A stretch of DNA of 64,000 nt from Whalleya microplaca (GCA_022497155.1 MU385728.1:310001-374000); one strand, 5' to 3'. Positions 9,229 to 22,508 are shown, counted from the first letter of the stretch. The notes: generated by a model from the sequence alone, not told the origin. A program made the numbers and translations.

Positions 9229-9236
9229 TATTTATA
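9229..9236 (-). promoter_or_regulatory. TATA box for the 308-residue protein gene
   Basis: On the reverse strand the sequence reads TATAAATA, about 85-95 bases upstream of the ATG at 9143. This is a normal distance for a short 5'UTR in a mould. Confidence 0.5.
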
Positions 9237-10421
9237 CCTCTCAGGGTCGCTCAATTTAGAAAAATTTAGAAGTATGAGTAAAAGTGTCGGTAAGGGCGGC
9301 CAAGATGATCCATATGTGTAATGACTCGGTGGCTGAGCAATTTTATGACTTTCCCAGTACTACATCAGCTTAGCATCCGCCTTTCATAGGCCACGGGTTA
9401 ATCAAGATTGACGAGTACAAGAGGCTGTGCGGATAGTTTGAATTAGTTTGTACCCAATGCTAAGCGGAGAAGCAAGACACTTGCTTCCTCGGGCATTAAC
9501 AAATGTATAGATATTGGCATTGTGTAGCATTGTGGCAGTATCAATCAGATTAAGTGCATATTTCGGTCGAACATGGTGGCGTGATTAGGCATTACCTTAT
9601 GGAAATAGTCGCGAAAAGATGATATTTAATCCATTTAATGACCTTTTACGGAGTAATGTATCGCAAGATAATTGAACCAATTAATAGGTATTAACGTTAT
9701 TATAAGCTTGCAGCCGTTCGGAAACTTAGTCGACCCTATTGTACGTACCTCTCACATAGGCCACGCTGGGCCACGCCGTGACAACCGTTTTACTCGCGTC
9801 GTTGTGGCCACTTCCTATCTCCATCGGAGCCTGGGTACCCTAGGATGAACGGGTGTAGCCTTAGAGGGCAGAATAGGACCGACACTGGACGAAGGCTGAG
9901 AACGCTAACTCCGCAGCAAGAAATACCAGTAACTCTCCTATTAGAGGCCCATAAAGGTCAACAGATCGGGTTCTATCCTATGCATCTATAACTTTACAGA
10001 TACTAGCTAATCCGGAACCCATCTCTCATCCCACAAGGACCCAAGTCCACGCAGTGTACACCCGGGAGGCATCAACATATAACATCACTCCATCTAGGCA
10101 TCTAGACAACTCACCCAAGCCTGGGACATAGAACAAGCGGGCAACTACGAGCAACACATAACAGCAAATAAACAGAGCAGATGATCCACCTTAAAAAAAC
10201 CATCCGACTATGATTTGGTATATACTAAACGATCACCCCACCGGTAAAATCCCTATGTAATAGACAGACAGACAGACAAGACAAGACAGATAGACAGATA
10301 GACAGCCGTCGCAGAAAAGAAGTATGTCATGAATTGATATAATCTCAATCAGCCGTGCTTGCGTGCGTGCGTGCGTGCATGCGGGCTCCCTCTCCCCCGC
10401 GTTCCTACGCTTCATGCATAT

Positions 10422-10459
<38 letters not shown>

Positions 10460-10892
10460 TGATTTTTCCATCTCTCACTAAGGTATCTCCAAGAAAAAAA
10501 AAAAAAAGTATTGGTTCATAGGATTTATAGAACGCCGATACACCAAGCTTGCGTCTGTCGTAGCAGGGGAAAGATGGACGGACGAGACGGACGTCCTATC
10601 CAAATTCAAAGGGGGCTTGCTTGCTTGTCCCCTTCCTTTCTCCCATCGTGGTTGATCCCGCGCCCATCACGGTCCCCCTATGACCATATAGTAGAGAGGG
10701 AGGGAGGGAGCGTGGCTGACTGTTAACAGTCTAGCCAGATAGGTAATTCGGCGTGCGAAGACACCTTCCCACTCTATCAACCGTATATAACGCGATCTCG
10801 CCGAAGCAGCATATATCATAGCGTACTCCGCTCGGTGTAACTTTCCGCCTGTCTTTCATAATCGTCTTCCGACTACGTTTCGACAGACCCCC
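9237..10892. other. intergenic, no gene seen
   Basis: About 9240-9720 is AT-rich with no coding potential. From 9730 the composition becomes mixed. The end holds the microsatellite cluster listed separately, then sequence just downstream of the Rom2-type gene, probably its 3'UTR. I see no RNA gene. Confidence 0.6.
10262..10507. repeat. cluster of five simple repeats
   Basis: Within 250 bases lie a GACA/GATA tract (10262-10305), GCGT repeats (10361-10378), CAG/AGC repeats (about 10422-10444), AGT repeats (10443-10460) and an A run (about 10494-10507). They are downstream of the RhoGEF stop codon and not in any coding frame I accept. Confidence 0.9.
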
Positions 10893-13800
10893 TCACTTCT
10901 CCGTATGTCCATTATTCAACAACATCTCGAGCACGATCTGCTGGCCCGCGACCTCGGGGTGCGCCATGCAGATCTTGACGGTGCCCTTGGAATCAAAGAC
11001 ATCCGCACCAGGGCTCCACTGATTCTCGAGCCCGTGTCCATTCCCATTAGCACTGCCCCCACCCGCACCACCACCACCGGCAAACCCGCCCGTGGGCCCC
11101 CGGACGCCGTAGTCGAGGACGCGGACGTCGCGGCCGGCGATGATCTGGCGCAGGCGTCCGTTCTCGGCGTTGCGGACCTCGACGTAGTCCTCGTTGAAGA
11201 GGAGCAGGTACTGGCCGTACATGGTGGCGCCTTTCGCCTTCTTCTGCTTGCCCGAGTACTCCATGATGACGCTGCGGCTGACGTCGCCGTACTTGTCCAC
11301 GTACACGGCGCAGTCCTCGTACGCCAGCAGGAACTCCTGGTCGTTGAGCCGGAACATTCCCAGGGGGCGCTGGTCCTTCACCCGGTTCGCGATGTTCGCG
11401 ATCTCCGGCTGCCGCGTGTCCGGGATCGACATCGGGATCTTCTTGTCCAGCGTCAGCAGCTCGAACCCCTTCGCCGTCGACACCGCGATGTACGTGTGGA
11501 AGATGTTCAGCGAGTAGCACTCCGTGGGCAGGTAGAAATCGTCGTAGTCCCGGAAGCTTTCCGTTGCGCCTACGCCGCCTTTCCGACTGCTGCCGAATAG
11601 ACGGGATTTCTTCTCGGTTGCCTTCTGGAACACAGGCTCAAGTACCTTGAACGTGCTGTGCAAACTCTCCTTTTTCTTGTAGAACACCAGCGTCCGGTCC
11701 TTCATACGGGCAGTTGCGAAAAACGACACATCTTTCGCTAACCGCTGTGGGGAACGACGAGGGTTGTCGTTTGACGCGGCGGGGAAGTTAGATGGGGGCG
11801 AGACCACGTCCAGAGGATAAGATATCAGATTTCTATCGGAAAGAACAAGAACGACAGAGAACTCCTCGAGAATCGCAATTTGCGTAACCCTACTCGTTGA
11901 GACAGTCTAGGAGATGTTAGTAAAGCCCACGGCAAGCGTGTCAAATTCATACCTTGGTCCAACTTCTTTGGTCGCTAGCCTCGGCCACGCAAACGCCCAC
12001 GTCCGTACCGACTGCCACCATGTTCTTCCCGAAAGCAGAGAAACCAGTGGCGCAGTTCACTCCCGCTCGAGAAATGGGCGCAGGACCTCGGCCTGGCCCA
12101 TATGCCTTCTCCAGCTCTCGGATGGCCCTGTCCAGCGGAGTTCCACGGACGTGCACCCCTCCGACATACTTCCCGATGGCAGATATCGAGTCGTAAGCGA
12201 AAGCGCTGTCGGCCATCACGCGCAACCGGAAGGGTTCGGCGTTTTGAGCGTGCAATGCCTTGGCGTGGCGTGTCTTGGCCTCGATGATTCTATCGCACCA
12301 GTCCTGCCGCGCCTGAGCCGACGAGGCAAACAGGGTATATACCTCGTGTCCTAGATGCTTGATGCGGAAAGGGTAGAGGATTTTGCCTTCGTTATCGTTC
12401 GAGTTCGTCGGGACCAACCTCGTAACAGCGACGGCGTTCATTGATGCGCTCGTATTTGCGTGATCCAGACCGGGACGCTCGCTTCCGTTTGACGCCACCT
12501 TATTAAGCCGGACGTCCGAAGTAGTATTTGCTGCACGGGTTAGCGGGGCAGCAATGCCTTTTTGCTTGGATACGGGGTCGTCCTGACTGCTTTCGAGGAA
12601 GAGCAACGGCATCGGAATGGGCTAAAAAAGATGTCAGATGAGACCTAACATTCGCATTTCAACGGCCAACTTACTTCCTTAGACACGTCATATTTCTTGT
12701 CCTGTCTGCTATCTCTTGAAATAACGAGTTTGGCAAGAATGAGATAATGATCGAATAGAAGAGTATGTGTATCGACCCATCGCACACCCTTGGAACCCAT
12801 TCTCTGGAGGTCGCCTTGGAGTATGAGCTCTCGGCCCAGATGATCTAGGTTGAGATCCGCGTGGAATCCGGGTCGGAGCACGAGCATTTTATCCAGCTCG
12901 ATCATAACCACCTTCTTCTGCATCTCGTCAACTTTTGCGTCACATTCGAGGGTCATCGATTTAATCTCTTCGATGGCCCTTATCAGATTAGTTCTCTCCT
13001 CGCTTTCTGTTTTCATGTTCTTCAACACGGTGGCCAAGAGAAGTGGGTATCGTTGTAGGCGTGTAATGGGGGCTTTCAGGTACGATGTCCAGTCAAGCCG
13101 GTTAGACCGAGGGTGATTTCGATTGTCGTCGAGGAACTGCCTAAACATGAAGTTTCTATCTGCTTCTCTTTTAACACTGTACTGCGCGAACGGGAATGCC
13201 GAGGCATAATCGATGTAGGCGGTCCTTGCCTTTCGGACCCATTCTCTGAAGATGTCGCTGAAGCCCACAATCCATGGGCCTTGCTCTTTCTGTCGATACT
13301 TCAACTGGGCTAGCAGGTTGTCCTTGTTGACCTGCTGCACGGGTTCGGCCTTGCCAAACACATCACTAACAAACTTATCGATTCTACCTTCCGCGATAAT
13401 GATGGGTTCGGACCGAACGAGTTGATCTCTGTAAAGTACTCGAACGACATCAAGATGATCCATGTACACTTCCTCACTAGTAACGATTTCGTGAAGAACA
13501 TTCTGGCGTTCGACTTCCTTCTTCGGTTTTCCTTCAAGGCTTTCCTTCGTCATATTGTAGAATGATGCCCAATCAACCGTCTTGACACCGTCGGACATGA
13601 GCTCATCTAGGTTGGCTTTCTTCAGAGTCCGTGTGCAGTGGTGAGAGTAGCATCTTTCCGGAACCTCGTGTCCAGAGATGTCCTGGTCATACTCATGTAG
13701 TTTCGGTGCATAACAGCCAAACCCTGTCAACTGCCATAACACCCCAGATATAGACCCTTGACTAAACTTGAGCCACTCTTCTTCGGGCACCAATATTCCG

Positions 13801-16301
13801 GCTTCCAGCATCGAGTCTGCGACTTGACTGCTTAGCGCCTCGGCGTCTGCAACGTTCATCGTGGGGACCTTCAAGCAGAACAGTCTCACGAGGCCGTCTT
13901 CCACAGTCTTCTTCCTCAAGTCGGGCTCCCCGTCGGCCATCTCGCGAATCCATTTGGCGATACTGCTCAATGCCCACGGCTCGGTACAAGATCGTACATC
14001 CGCAGCAGTAAGCTTCTCGGGCTGGAATCTTCTCCGTCTACCGCTAGGTAGGGTTATGACGTCGTAGTCCATAGACGGGAGCGTGCTTGCATCGTAGCCC
14101 TCATAGGGTAACCCTTGCGAAGCAGCTAATTGTTGCTGTTGTCTCATGTGCCTGAGTCGAGCATTGCGCTCTTCAGTCGCATCAGTCTTTGACCTGCCCG
14201 GGGGCTGGACATGCGGCGACGTGCTATGGTCAGATAGCGAAATCGACCTTTCAACCTGTAGCTGCTGAGCATTTTGGCCATAGACAGCATCCGACCCAGA
14301 GTATGGGCGCCCCTCGACGCTAAGCGAGTACCCGTGTTGATGTCCAGGTCGATTTGACGTCTGTGCAGACAATAATGAACTACTATCTGAACCACCAGGA
14401 ATGGCCGGAAGGGGTCTATTTGACAGACCAGGATGATAAAACATATCCGGATAGTCATCTTTCGGCGGCGATTCGCTGCCGCTCCGTCCCGAATGCACAG
14501 AGACTCGTTCATCGCCTTCATCGAAACTCAGGCGATGCGCAGAAGGCGGCTGGAGGCCGCCGGTGCCGCTATAGTCCACATCAGCCTGCTCGAAAGCTGG
14601 ATACTTGTTGCTCTCATGGCTCCTTTGTGACGCGTGGTTGCTGCGAGATATTGGTAAGGTTTGATTATCTCCGGGTATCGTAGCGGTAGCTGGGGGAGAT
14701 CCAAGATTATTGTCATAGGCCAGGCTTCCCGCGTAGCCGCCGCCTACGAGCCCAAGATCCATCGTAGCATAGTCACTATCACTGCCCGGTTCCTCTTTGT
14801 GAGTGGGAAGAGTAGGTTGCCCTGCTACATCTGGCTGGCTGAAGTAGGGGAACGTCCCACCTACTGAAGTAAACCGGCGGTCATCCTCTTCTGCTTGTTG
14901 CAACGCCCAGGCGCCGGCAGCACCCTCGGGATCGCTCTCATCCCCATCCTCTTCTTCATATGAATAGGGGTTAGCTGAATGATTCCTGTTCAGTGTCGAC
15001 GCATTCGATGAATAACGGTTTACTCCCGCTGGCTCCTCTGGCATGTTCACTGTAGTCGCTGTAGAATTATAGCTCGCGGTTGACGTTAACCGACGGAGGC
15101 TCTGGAGGTCATTATCGCCTAGGCCCCCATTACGCGAATCGAATCCCGAGGGTCGACCACGGAACGAATCACTATTCCTTCCAAGCTCGGCCTCAATGTC
15201 ATGCATGATATTATCTTGGGCGAGGTATTCTTGAGTCACATCGAGCTCGGCGGCGCCATTAGAGGCATATCGTTCTTCTGCTACGTCGTCTATCGGTCGG
15301 CTCGGTAGAGGCGCATTGGTTGGATGTCGTGCCAGGCCCGGTGATGATTGCGATTGAGCTGGTGGAGACGGCAAAGGCGACGCTGCGGAGTTAGATCTAG
15401 ATGTGCGATTTAAGAATGAATGGGGGTCATTGGCAGAGTAGTTTGGCCCCATGGGCATCTGCGAGTAGGTCGGATATGGAACTTGAGGGGATCCAGCCGA
15501 GTAGGACGTCGGCGGCGGGCTTGTAACATTATTCGAATATGGTGAAGGATATTGCGGCTGTGGAGAATCATAACTACCCGCAAGAGGCGGAGATGTCATC
15601 CCTGTCACGGGAGGGTACGCCGGACTTTGTGATAATTGGTCATAGCCGGTATACGCATTCGCCTGTGTCGACTGGGTGGGAGGAGAGGCATATTGAGGTT
15701 GGGGCTGCCAGTAAGGCGACTGATTACTAGGCGGCGAGCCGTAGGACTGGTTGTTGTAGTTACTGGAACCCGCATAGTTTGGCTGGCGCTGGGATCCCGC
15801 CGGGCTAGTATAGGCGGCGGGATTGTAAGGAGCAGGAGAGAAACTGGCCGAGGGTGCACCAGGACTATACGGAGTAGCCATCGTGTTCGAGTGGCCTAAC
15901 CTATTGCCCGAGTGCGGGTGGTACGGCAGCGTCGTAGACTGTGAGCGGGCAAAGGCCTGCGGGTTGTATGTCGACGGCGTGGGTGGCGTCTGAGGCTGAT
16001 ACTGATGTCTGTATCCCGACATGGCAACATTCGCACTGCCGTAGCTGAGCCTGTTGGCTTCGGTTGGGCTTCCCAGGAACAACTCATCATGACTGCCGAG
16101 CCCGGCAATGTTCGTATTCAACGTCGGCTGGTAGGGCGGGCGCGCGGCCGTCGAGTTGAAGCCGACGGAGTCATCGCCATTGTTGAAGCTTGGCCGCCGA
16201 GCCGGATACGACGACTGGTCTTGGGCAGACTGGTTCGCGACGGGATACTGGACAGGCGGGATGTGTCCATACCGGCGCTGGTCGTTGTCTCGGAATGACA
16301 T
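10893..16301 (-). CDS. rom2: Rho1 guanine nucleotide exchange factor (Rom2-type)
   Basis: There are three exons: 16301-12675, 12621-11953 and 11906-10893. The introns (53 and 46 bases) have GTAAGT/TTTTTTAG and GTATGA/CTAG ends, and both lie between codons. The protein has 1769 residues. The first 750 or so are disordered and rich in Ser, Pro, Gln and Tyr. A DEP-like region follows (about 750-870), then a DH/RhoGEF domain from VLHEIVTSEEVYMDHL (about 935-1120), a PH domain that spans intron 1, and a C-terminal CNH domain starting near VTQIAILEEFSVVLVLSDRN. This order is that of yeast Rom1/Rom2 and their mould homologues, which load GTP on Rho1 at the plasma membrane to drive glucan synthesis and cell-wall-integrity signalling. 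Length exceeds the yeast protein because of the disordered N-terminus. Confidence 0.93.
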
Positions 16302-19300
16302 CGTGAGGGTTGCGACAGCTTAGTCGCGCGACGGCAAGCTTCGTAATGCGCTTCTCAGATGTTGACGGGTACGCAGATAGTGGTATCGCATCGAGGGAGC
16401 TTGCAGGACTGGGACTCTATTCTGGTCGAAACTCAATTGAATGCATCCTCATTTATTCCAATTTCATGGGCAGACGAAGACGGGGTAATGAAGATGGGCG
16501 CGCTGGAACTCCGAAGCTCGACCTAATATTAGATGAAGATGAAGATGAAGATGCAGTGGGAAAGAATCCGCACGCGGCCAAGGACGGACTCGTCGTCGTG
16601 TGGACAAAGTAGGTGACGACGAATGACACGGAAACTTGCTGAGTTGGTGTCGATAGCTATCAGGTTGACGCAGAGGAGAGGCGGGTAGGCCCAGAAAATT
16701 TACAATCGTTAAGGCCTGAATCTGTATGTACAGATGAGGGACGAGGAGGTGGAGGTGGAGGTGACTTGGAAGTCGGGGTCCTAAGACATTCACGGTTTAT
16801 CGGGATTGTGGCTACGTGCGATACGGGGACTCGTCTCGGTCGGTGAATCAGGTCAGAATAGTACGTAGCGTATAATGAAAAAGAGCCGTAACGATATTAC
16901 ACATTGACGAACTTGTAGTAATCTAGGGGTACGGAATATGAAGGCCGGGAATTAATGAGACTTTCGGGAGGCCGATATGGCCGTTTGGCGCAAAACAATA
17001 CGTAGGTAGGGAAGAATGTTGACGAGGTAGAAGGAAGAGATGAATGTACTGTTGAGGTCAGTCACGAACATTAGTCTAGTAGGTTAGTTACTATGTAGTA
17101 GGTCAGGCAGTTAATGTGTGTGTGATGGGGCGGCAGGATGGGAAATGGGTCCTCCCTCTGGCGGGTACTGGGTACCTAGGTACTGGGCAGCCAGGGCAGG
17201 CAGCTGGGCTGAACTAGAAAGCAGGAGCCATTCCGTTTCTTCTGCGTTGGGCTGGACTGGCGGGCGGCGGGCGGCGGGCTGCCAGGCTGGAGGAGACCCA
17301 TGGTACGTGCTTAAAAGGGCTGGCAGGGGAGGTACATGTTGTAAGTACACACATACATACATAGGTACATAGGTATTGACTGTAGTGACTGTAGTACAGT
17401 AGGGAACCCCGGCATGAGTGTGGCCCGGCGGAACGATCGACACCACCAGAGGCTATGTAGAGCTACAGTACATTCATACATACAGTTCACTCACCGCACG
17501 CAAATGGCAACAACGCCCCCCTTCGGAGCTTCATCACTGCACATCAAGCACCGACCAAGCCACACCCTACGTTAGCTGGTTAGCTAGCTAAGGTACCTAG
17601 CATCTCCGCGTAATGAGGCTTGGAGGGCTATGCAACATCATCTTCGAAGTTGGCCTCAGTTCTACTGAATATTCTTCTCAAGAGAGGGTGACTTATGAAA
17701 TCATTTCTATGACACAAGGCACACTCACACTCGTCGGTCTGAGAGGCATGACTCTCTGGTCAAAAAATCGGGTATTGCATCGCAATGCCTAGAGTGGATG
17801 AGTATCGGCTCGGTTGATCACTTGTCAAAAAACTGAATAACATCTTGGCTCTGTCACTAAAAGTATGCATCCATCTCCTTGTCAGATATCGAATCCCTTA
17901 GCGTCTTTTCTTTGACATCAATTCTTATAGCACTGTAGCTAGTCACTAGGCGTTCGATCCATGAACAGGTATTCTGCAGACATAGTGATAGAACGAGCAC
18001 ACTCAACGCCCAATAGGCTAATCACAGCCATCACCTTGAACAGGAGTCAGGCTTCACAGGGGCTGGCTAATCAGCAATAGCCCACGCCAACTCACAAATT
18101 CGAAACACAATTAAATATTCTTCAACGGCATAGAGATGGGCAAGGGCAAGTGGTCGGCTTGGATAATCGGCAATTCCTACATAGTAGTTGAGACATCCCC
18201 ACGGCTTGGAATAAGATCCCTTCAACGCTAATGGGGACATTGGCTGATGTTAGTTCACTTTCCTTGCACTCCTGCTGCATTTCTATGGAGTTCATCCATC
18301 TCATGTGCTTATGAAACTTCTATATCTCACACTAGATTGATAATTGGTTACTTATACGAAAAAAAAAATAACACCACGTAGGTAACTGTACCTGATCTTG
18401 AATTCCTCAGGGCTGTGGTTTGAAAACACAGCGTCTATCCACCTCCCTAGAGCTCCTACTCTCAGCTGCTTCCTCTGTGTATAAGCGACATTAGTAATTT
18501 CACTAACAGTAGCGGTACCTCCGTTCTCCGCGTTATATCACATCCTGACACCACATTTCAACTCCATTCAGCCGGGGCCGCTATTAGGATCCTGCCACGT
18601 CAACCCGCTGCGTATATCTTCCTGCTGAACCCACGAGGTCAACTGGTGCGGTCTCACAGCGAGACTCTCCGAGATAATAGATGTTTGAAGGGGTGGTAAT
18701 TGTACATTTATATATTTATATTTAATTATACTGCTGTATTTATCATGGGATGACTCTGTTGAGTTGTGTATTGATCCATCATAGGGCTGAAGGGTGGCCT
18801 AAAATTAACATGAACCAACAGCGGATCTCAACCGGGATGGACGGGATGAACGGGATGGACGGTGCCGAGCGTCTGCTGCCCACACAACATTATGGAGAAA
18901 TCCATGGCCAGAAACAGACATATCATCGGGTGTTCGCTCCCCCGACACTCTCATCAAAGTCCAGAAACTCTCATGAGTGTGTGTTTCCAAGCTTTTCCCA
19001 CATGCATGCGGACTTGAGGCTACGAAACTTATAAAAGAAACCGGGAACCCTTCGCAAAGGTGCATGACAGCTTACCGCGTTGCACTGCAGAGCACCTTCG
19101 ACAGCAATGAAACAAAACGTCATGATACGACGAATGAGTCTGGCGCCCCTGTACTGCTGTTGAATGTTCCAAATCTCTGATCAAACCAAGCAGTGTCAAA
19201 ACTGCAACTTTACTACCTATAGGCATTGTACATGCATACCTTCATATCGAGGATTAGGTATCATGTCTGTTGAACTCTAAATCTCTGTCCCTGGGTCTCT

Positions 19301-20384
19301 CAACCACCCGTGAACGCGTAACTCTTGATGCAACCTCAATAAGCAGCCACTTTTACCTTGTGCCGTTTATGGCTGCACCACACGTGCCATCGCACATACG
19401 CAAAGCTGAGCCGCAATGAGGCAGATCGCGAATGCATAACTACGCATGTTGCCACTCACTGAGCGTCCCGTTTTGGTAAGATTGAGGTACAATGGCACAG
19501 CCATGTGCGCCTGTTGCGCAGTTACAGCCATGCGGTCATCGAAGTTGGCTACACATACAGCAGCCAGCTGCATACAACAATCCAATTGCAACCAAACCTG
19601 CTCTAGAATATTCTAGTATCACAGCCAATTCCCTGAGAATCAAGCACTTGGTTCAGCTCGTGTGAAGTGGCTGGACAATTGCGGCGTGAAAGTGCCCTTG
19701 AGTCAGTCCAATTATCATATCAAGGACAGTAACTCGCAATAGATACACAGCATGAGGGCATGTTACATCGAGAAGCACGGCAGAAAACCAATCGGTAGAT
19801 TCCCAGGGTGTCGTCCTCTTATATAGTTCTCATTGTAAGTTGAGAATACAACCGGCGTAACTACTCGAGATCTCGAAATGCATTGAACTACGTTTCCAAA
19901 GCGATGTAAAGTCGTCCTACTCACATATCTCGATTGCCATCTGGTTATGACTGATATTATTCAACATGAGGTCTTCGCCACTAAGTCCATGTGTTTCGAA
20001 AGATATTGAATAAGCTATCAATCAACAGTGTATCATATTAGCGATCACTTAATATCTCAACTACGCGCCAGACCTCAAATCACTTTAGTATGTATGCATA
20101 AGTAGAGCTTCATACATCTTAGCTTATGAGTTCTGGTAACTAGATGAATGGCTTGTTTACCCTACCCGTATAGACTATTACTTGAATGGTCTTTATACCG
20201 CACACTGCATTACAGCAGGCGAAGCTAAGAAACTAACAGCCAAACTCAATCGAACCCCGTCCTTCTCGGAGATTTGCTAAGCACCCCTTGAGAAGCCTTG
20301 CATACTTAGCGCTAGAATATTGACGCCGAATCTGAAAGATTAGGTTCGGAGAATAAGTATCATCATGCCCGCTCGATCGTTATA
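16302..20384. other. long intergenic stretch, no supported gene
   Basis: The first 1-1.5 kb is presumably the promoter and 5'UTR of the RhoGEF gene. It holds a GATGAA run (about 16530-16552), a GGCGGGC run (17262-17280) and ATAC/GTAC-rich tracts (17345-17375). From 17.6 to 20.3 kb I see only short, low-quality frames. A weak GGGATGGACGGGATGAAC tandem lies at 18833-18861. No RNA gene or transposon relic was recognised. Confidence 0.55.
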
Positions 20385-20957
20385 ATGCCGACAAGAGGAG
20401 TGTTGTGCCAACCAACGTTGATAACAGACGGTAGACCGACTCACGAATATAAAGGGCCTTTCTACGATTCGCTGCACGCAAGTACTTACAACACAATCAT
20501 GCTCTCTTCCATCGCTCAGCCCCTCGGCTTATGGCCCATCCCTTCCAGTGATGTGGAACGGGCCTTGCCCGACATCTTGGGAATGGGTTTGCTATGTGCA
20601 AGTCGGGTTATTTCACCTCCATTCCTAGTCACAAGAAAGTGCTACAAATCGGATGAATGTTTCCCCGTCACACAATATCTTTCTTCCGGTGTGACATTCA
20701 GACGCATAACGGCTTATGCAGTACCTGGTCCCAGAGGGATTCCTGATTTCGGTATATCGGTATATGTGGTGTTAATAGATCTAACGGCATACAAAGACTT
20801 GCAAGAACACTATAGGTTCAAATATCTTACTCGTCTTCGTGAGCTAAGTCCCCAACTCTTAGATCAGCCACGGAGTATCGATTGGGATCTAGCAAATTTT
20901 GGCCGGATTAATCCAGAACTCTTGATACAGGACGACAACAAGTTGGTTCTTATATGA
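20385..20957 (+). CDS. hypothetical protein, orphan
   Basis: This is a 190-residue ATG-started frame isolated between two long gene-free stretches. It has no signal peptide, membrane helix or motif that I know. The composition looks protein-like rather than antisense noise: segments such as FGISVYVVLIDLTAYKDLQEHYRFKYLTRLRELSP would fold as strand then helix. An internal ATG at residue 39 (MLSSIAQPLGLWPIPSS) could be the real start. It could be a lineage-specific gene, one exon of a longer gene, or chance. Confidence 0.4.
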   Translation: MPTRGVLCQPTLITDGRPTHEYKGPFYDSLHASTYNTIMLSSIAQPLGLWPIPSSDVERALPDILGMGLLCASRVISPPFLVTRKCYKSDECFPVTQYLSSGVTFRRITAYAVPGPRGIPDFGISVYVVLIDLTAYKDLQEHYRFKYLTRLRELSPQLLDQPRSIDWDLANFGRINPELLIQDDNKLVLI

Positions 20958-21539
20958 TCGGATATTAGCGCTCAATTCACTCAGGACAGGCACCTTATTG
21001 CGAGTGACGGCCTAGTAACGAGTGCCCCGATAATCGGCGCTATCCCACCATAGGATAAAGTCCGGATCTAGGCACTGATGCCTCTGATGCTAAAATGATA
21101 TCATTTGTAAGCACAGCTGCACCTTGCCAGTTATGACGGCAATGACCGCAACGGAGCGGGGGAGCTTCTGTTTCAACCCCCACCTTTGGGGGGACACCTA
21201 CCTGGGAGGAGGAAGATAGGTATGTTTGTGTAGGTAGAGAGCATGCCCCGGGTGGTGACGGCGCCCCCGTAAAGTACGGTACAATACATACAACATACCT
21301 AACTAACCGACCTTATGTAATAATGTTTCTAGAAAGATAACTGGGAAGCACACACGGTTCGGGTCCAGCTTCGCTTCCCGAGCATCCCCTCTTCAAGTGT
21401 GAGCTACAAATTTGATCAAAAGCTTCCCCTCTTTCTCTTTCTTCCTCCTCAGAACCGACCATCGTCTCGCTGTAGAAGAACATCCACGCTGCCACACTCA
21501 CACCAGAAGTCTAATACCGAAAACATAAAACTAGTCAAA
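20958..21539. promoter_or_regulatory. upstream region of the SOD gene
   Basis: The region holds a C-rich/G-rich hairpin (CCCCCA...TGGGGGG, 21177-21193) and CCCCT elements near 21386 and 21426. The latter match the STRE core used by stress regulators of the Msn2/4 type. No TATA box is obvious. CT-rich sequence precedes the ATG, as is common in moulds. Function of these motifs is inferred. Confidence 0.35.
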
Positions 21540-22508
21540 ATGGTCAAAGCAGGTACGTCAATCGGTCTCCAGTATTTAAGTTATCCGTGATTCCATCCCT
21601 TCCGAATCCAGCATGGTTGCATGAGCATGATTGCGCACATTTCCTACGCCTGTGGTACCCCAAGGCCACGATGGGAGGGCACCTTGTTGGACACATACAA
21701 GGCTACATGGCCACATGGCCACGAATAGGCCTAACCGAACCATTGGGATCATATCCTTGAGCCTCTCAGCTAGATCCCGCGTGGAACCCCCTTACCTATA
21801 TACCGTTTAGCCCAGCCGTCTACCATATATACCCGAGTCATTACTGATCAGGTCATATATATAATATAGTTGCTGTCGTCCGTGGTGACTCCAAGGTCAC
21901 CGGCACCGTCACCTTCGAGCAGGCCTCGGAATCTGCCCCTACCACGGTCTCCTGGGACATCACCGGCTACGACCCCAACGCCAAGCGTGGCGTGCACATC
22001 CACACGTTCGGTGACAACACCAACGGCTGCACATCTGCCGGCCCTCACTGTACGTAACGAATTGCCTCAATTCGGGTAACTGGGTTCAAAGGGAGAGCTT
22101 CGTGTCTGATTTATGATATAGTCAACCCTCACGGCAAGACCCACGGTGCCCCGACTGACGAGACTCGCCATGTCGGTGACCTCGGCAACGTCGAGACCGA
22201 CGGTCAAGGTAACGCCAAGGGTTCAGTCCAGGACAGCTTTATCAAGCTGATCGGCCCCGAGAGCATCATTGGCGTAAGTGGCCAGTCTCTGAATCGCCTA
22301 TTTCTGTCAATACTGACCCTTAGTAAAGCGCACTGTTGTCTGCCACTCCGGTACCGATGACCTGGGCAAGGGCGGCAACGAGGAATCCCTCAAGACTGGC
22401 AATGCTGGTACCCGACCTGCCTGCGGTAAGCTATCTCGACACTCATGCTCGGCTTCAAGTGCTATAGCTGACAATCAATATTTAGGTGTCATTGGAATCT
22501 CTTCTTAA
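21540..22508 (+). CDS. sod1: Cu/Zn superoxide dismutase
   Basis: There are five exons: 21540-21552, 21870-22049, 22122-22273, 22329-22425 and 22486-22508. The first exon has only 13 bases and is followed by a 317-base intron. All phases close to give 154 residues, the normal length. It converts superoxide to hydrogen peroxide and oxygen in the cytosol. Copper/zinc ligands are visible in GVHIHTFGD, in [12 protein letters not shown], in HVGDLGN and in the His of [11 protein letters not shown]. The disulphide cysteines are in GCTSAG and RPACGVIG, the latter with the active-site Arg. VVCHSG instead of the more usual VVVHAG adds one extra cysteine. The protein ends GVIGISS. Intron 3 uses AAAG as acceptor, the only choice that keeps the frame. 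Confidence 0.96.

Noticed and set aside
10262..10507. Simple-repeat cluster considered as a CRISPR-like or satellite array
   Set aside because: Units are 3-4 bases and adjoining, without spacers; plain microsatellites in a eukaryote.
10905..11600. 231-codon plus-strand frame
   Set aside because: It is antisense to the CNH-coding exon of the RhoGEF gene, whose frame and splice sites are well supported. Its Val/Leu/Arg/Asp-rich composition is typical of GC-rich antisense.
16310..16612. 100-codon frame upstream of the RhoGEF gene
   Set aside because: Lies on the opposite strand in its promoter/5'UTR and is driven by a GATGAA microsatellite.
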